Origin: Alphaproteobacteria bacterium
GTDB taxonomy: Bacteria > Pseudomonadota > Alphaproteobacteria > UBA8366 > GCA-2717185
DNA: 6,740 bases
Reading direction: 5' to 3'
NCBI GenBank assembly: GCA_016764135.1
Contig: JAESSL010000172.1
Location: 1 to 6,740 of the forward strand
This document shows positions 5,527 to 6,740 of the stretch, piece by piece. Numbering within the stretch: position 1 is the first letter of the stretch; each line of letters starts with the position of its first letter. A program made the position numbers and the translations under genes. The notes below the pieces were generated by a model that saw only the letters and a list, made by a program, of their open reading frames with translations, was not told the DNA's origin and did not search any database.

Positions 5527-6740
5527 ATGAGCACAAAGACGAATTCAAGCCTTCCGGCGGAACCCGGCGGCTGGTCGAGTTCGTCCATCGCGCGGCTGGC
5601 GACCACGATGCGGGGCCGCCCCTTTGCAACGGCGGCGTTAATAATCGCCGTCATCATTCAGGTCTTTTCGGCGAATAATGATTACAGCCGAATCCGCACC
5701 ACAATGTTTGATTTTTACCATCGGTTAAATCCACGTTCCGTGACGGAGCTCCCCGTCATCATTGTGGATATTGACGAACAATCCCTGCGCCAGTTTGGGC
5801 AATGGCCCTGGCCCCGAACCTTGCTGGCGCAATTGATCGAAAAAACCCATGCGCAGGGCGCCCTGGCGATCGGCCTCGATATGATCCTGGCCGAACCGGA
5901 CCGATCTTCCCCCAACGCCTTCGCCGCCGCCTACCCCGATCTTCCCGAAAACCTGAAAACAGAACTCGGTAAACTCCCCTCCAACGACGATATTCTAGCG
6001 GATACGCTTCAGCGTACAGGAGTCATCGTAGGACGGGCTGCAATGGACAATCCGACGCCTGATCGAGCAAACGTCTCGATGACGCCATCACAGGTAAATG
6101 GCGACGTGGGCTCCTACCTGACGCCCTTTCCAGGCCATTTGACCAACATTCCCGTACTATCAAAGGCGGCCGCCGGATTTGGTTATGTTAATGCAATCCG
6201 GGACCCAGACGGCGTTGTCCGCCACATGCCCGTAATCATGGCCGTGGATAATAAAATCGCACCATCGATGGGCCTGGAGCTCATTCGGGTCGCACTGGGC
6301 GCAAACTGGTTTACGGTCAATGTGGGTCCGGACGGCGTTCAGTCGGTTGCGGTCGGCAACGATGTACTGGACACGGACGCCAATGGCCAAATTGCACTAC
6401 ATTTTTCACCTGCTAATCCGGATCGACGAATTTCCGCTGTAGACGTACTGAACAATCAGGTTCCGGCGCCTGGGTTCAATAATCAGATCGCCCTGATCGG
6501 CGTAACCGGTCTGGGATTGGCCGATGTCGCAACGACGCCCGTCTCCGCCCGTATGGATGGAGTCGAAGTACAGGCTCAATTCATCGAAAATCTGCGCTAC
6601 AGGACCCGGTTAAAACGATCCAAGGCGGTCCAGTGGAGCGAAGGCGCGGCGCTCGTCCTATCGGGGTTGGCCCTGATTATACTCCTTCCCTGGACTGGTC
6701 CCATGTTGGGCGCAGGCGCGCTTGTGGTCTTGTTCGCGGC
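5527..6740 (+). CDS. CHASE2-domain membrane sensor protein (3' partial)
   Basis: Membrane-bound sensory protein, cut by the window end after 404 codons. Residues 1-31 are cytoplasmic and Ser/Arg-rich. TM1 is about 32-49 (RPFATAALIIAVIIQVF). The extracytoplasmic CHASE2 domain spans about 55-355, with the family landmarks FDFYHRLNP, VIIVDIDEQSLRQFGQWPWPR (77-97), GFGYVNAIRDPDGVVRHMP (217-235), IALIGVTGLGLADV (321-334) and MDGVEVQAQFIENL (343-356). TM2 (about 372-388) and TM3 (from about 392) match the usual cluster of helices after CHASE2. The output domain lies downstream of the window. In this family it is often an adenylate/guanylate cyclase, otherwise a histidine or Ser/Thr kinase or GGDEF domain. 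The start at ATG 5527 is 9 nt after the MBL stop and in the same frame, with no clear ribosome binding site, so translation probably depends on reinitiation. Confidence 0.92.
   Translation, partial: MSTKTNSSLPAEPGGWSSSSIARLATTMRGRPFATAALIIAVIIQVFSANNDYSRIRTTMFDFYHRLNPRSVTELPVIIVDIDEQSLRQFGQWPWPRTLLAQLIEKTHAQGALAIGLDMILAEPDRSSPNAFAAAYPDLPENLKTELGKLPSNDDILADTLQRTGVIVGRAAMDNPTPDRANVSMTPSQVNGDVGSYLTPFPGHLTNIPVLSKAAAGFGYVNAIRDPDGVVRHMPVIMAVDNKIAPSMGLELIRVALGANWFTVNVGPDGVQSVAVGNDVLDTDANGQIALHFSPANPDRRISAVDVLNNQVPAPGFNNQIALIGVTGLGLADVATTPVSARMDGVEVQAQFIENLRYRTRLKRSKAVQWSEGAALVLSGLALIILLPWTGPMLGAGALVVLFA

Overview
The window looks like chromosomal DNA from a Gram-negative proteobacterium, most likely an alphaproteobacterium. 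This is an inference from the flavour of the protein families (Bcr/CflA-type MFS pump, CDO-like cupin, MBL hydrolase beside a CHASE2 receptor) and from moderate-to-high GC codon use. No rRNA or other taxonomic marker is present, so genus-level placement is not possible.

Layout. (1) 1-1098: the 3' nine-tenths of an MFS drug-efflux-type transporter, cut by the window start. (2) 1099-3078: an accessory-looking stretch. It holds a 351-nt gap with an orphan promoter-like site, a lower-GC hypothetical gene (1486-2088) that appears to be leaderless and ends at a small terminator, and a type II ParDE toxin-antitoxin pair on the minus strand (2330-2873). An AT-rich region of about 190 nt follows the antitoxin. 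The toxin-antitoxin pair lies between two same-orientation relics of a tRNA 3' end (2223-2252 and 3079-3103), which may be fossil attachment sites. (3) 3176-4052: two convergent cupin-fold genes, a cysteine-dioxygenase-like protein on + (TTG start) and a small single-domain cupin on -. (4) 4053-4174: a divergent intergenic region with a 26-bp imperfect palindrome centred on GATC and a TATAAT box. (5) 4175-6740: a tight plus-strand operon of a STAS-domain anti-sigma-factor antagonist, an MBL-fold metallohydrolase (HxHxDH) and a CHASE2-domain membrane sensor cut by the window end. The gaps between these genes are 5 and 9 nt.

How the genes may work together. The last three genes form a plausible signalling cassette. 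The CHASE2 protein would sense something in the periplasm and carry a cytoplasmic output domain that lies beyond the window; in this family it is often a nucleotide cyclase, less often a kinase or GGDEF domain. The MBL protein could be a phosphodiesterase-like partner, and the STAS protein a phosphorylatable switch. The output is inference, because the deciding domain is not in the sequence. The ParDE pair and the hypothetical gene look like cargo unrelated to the flanking metabolic and signalling genes.
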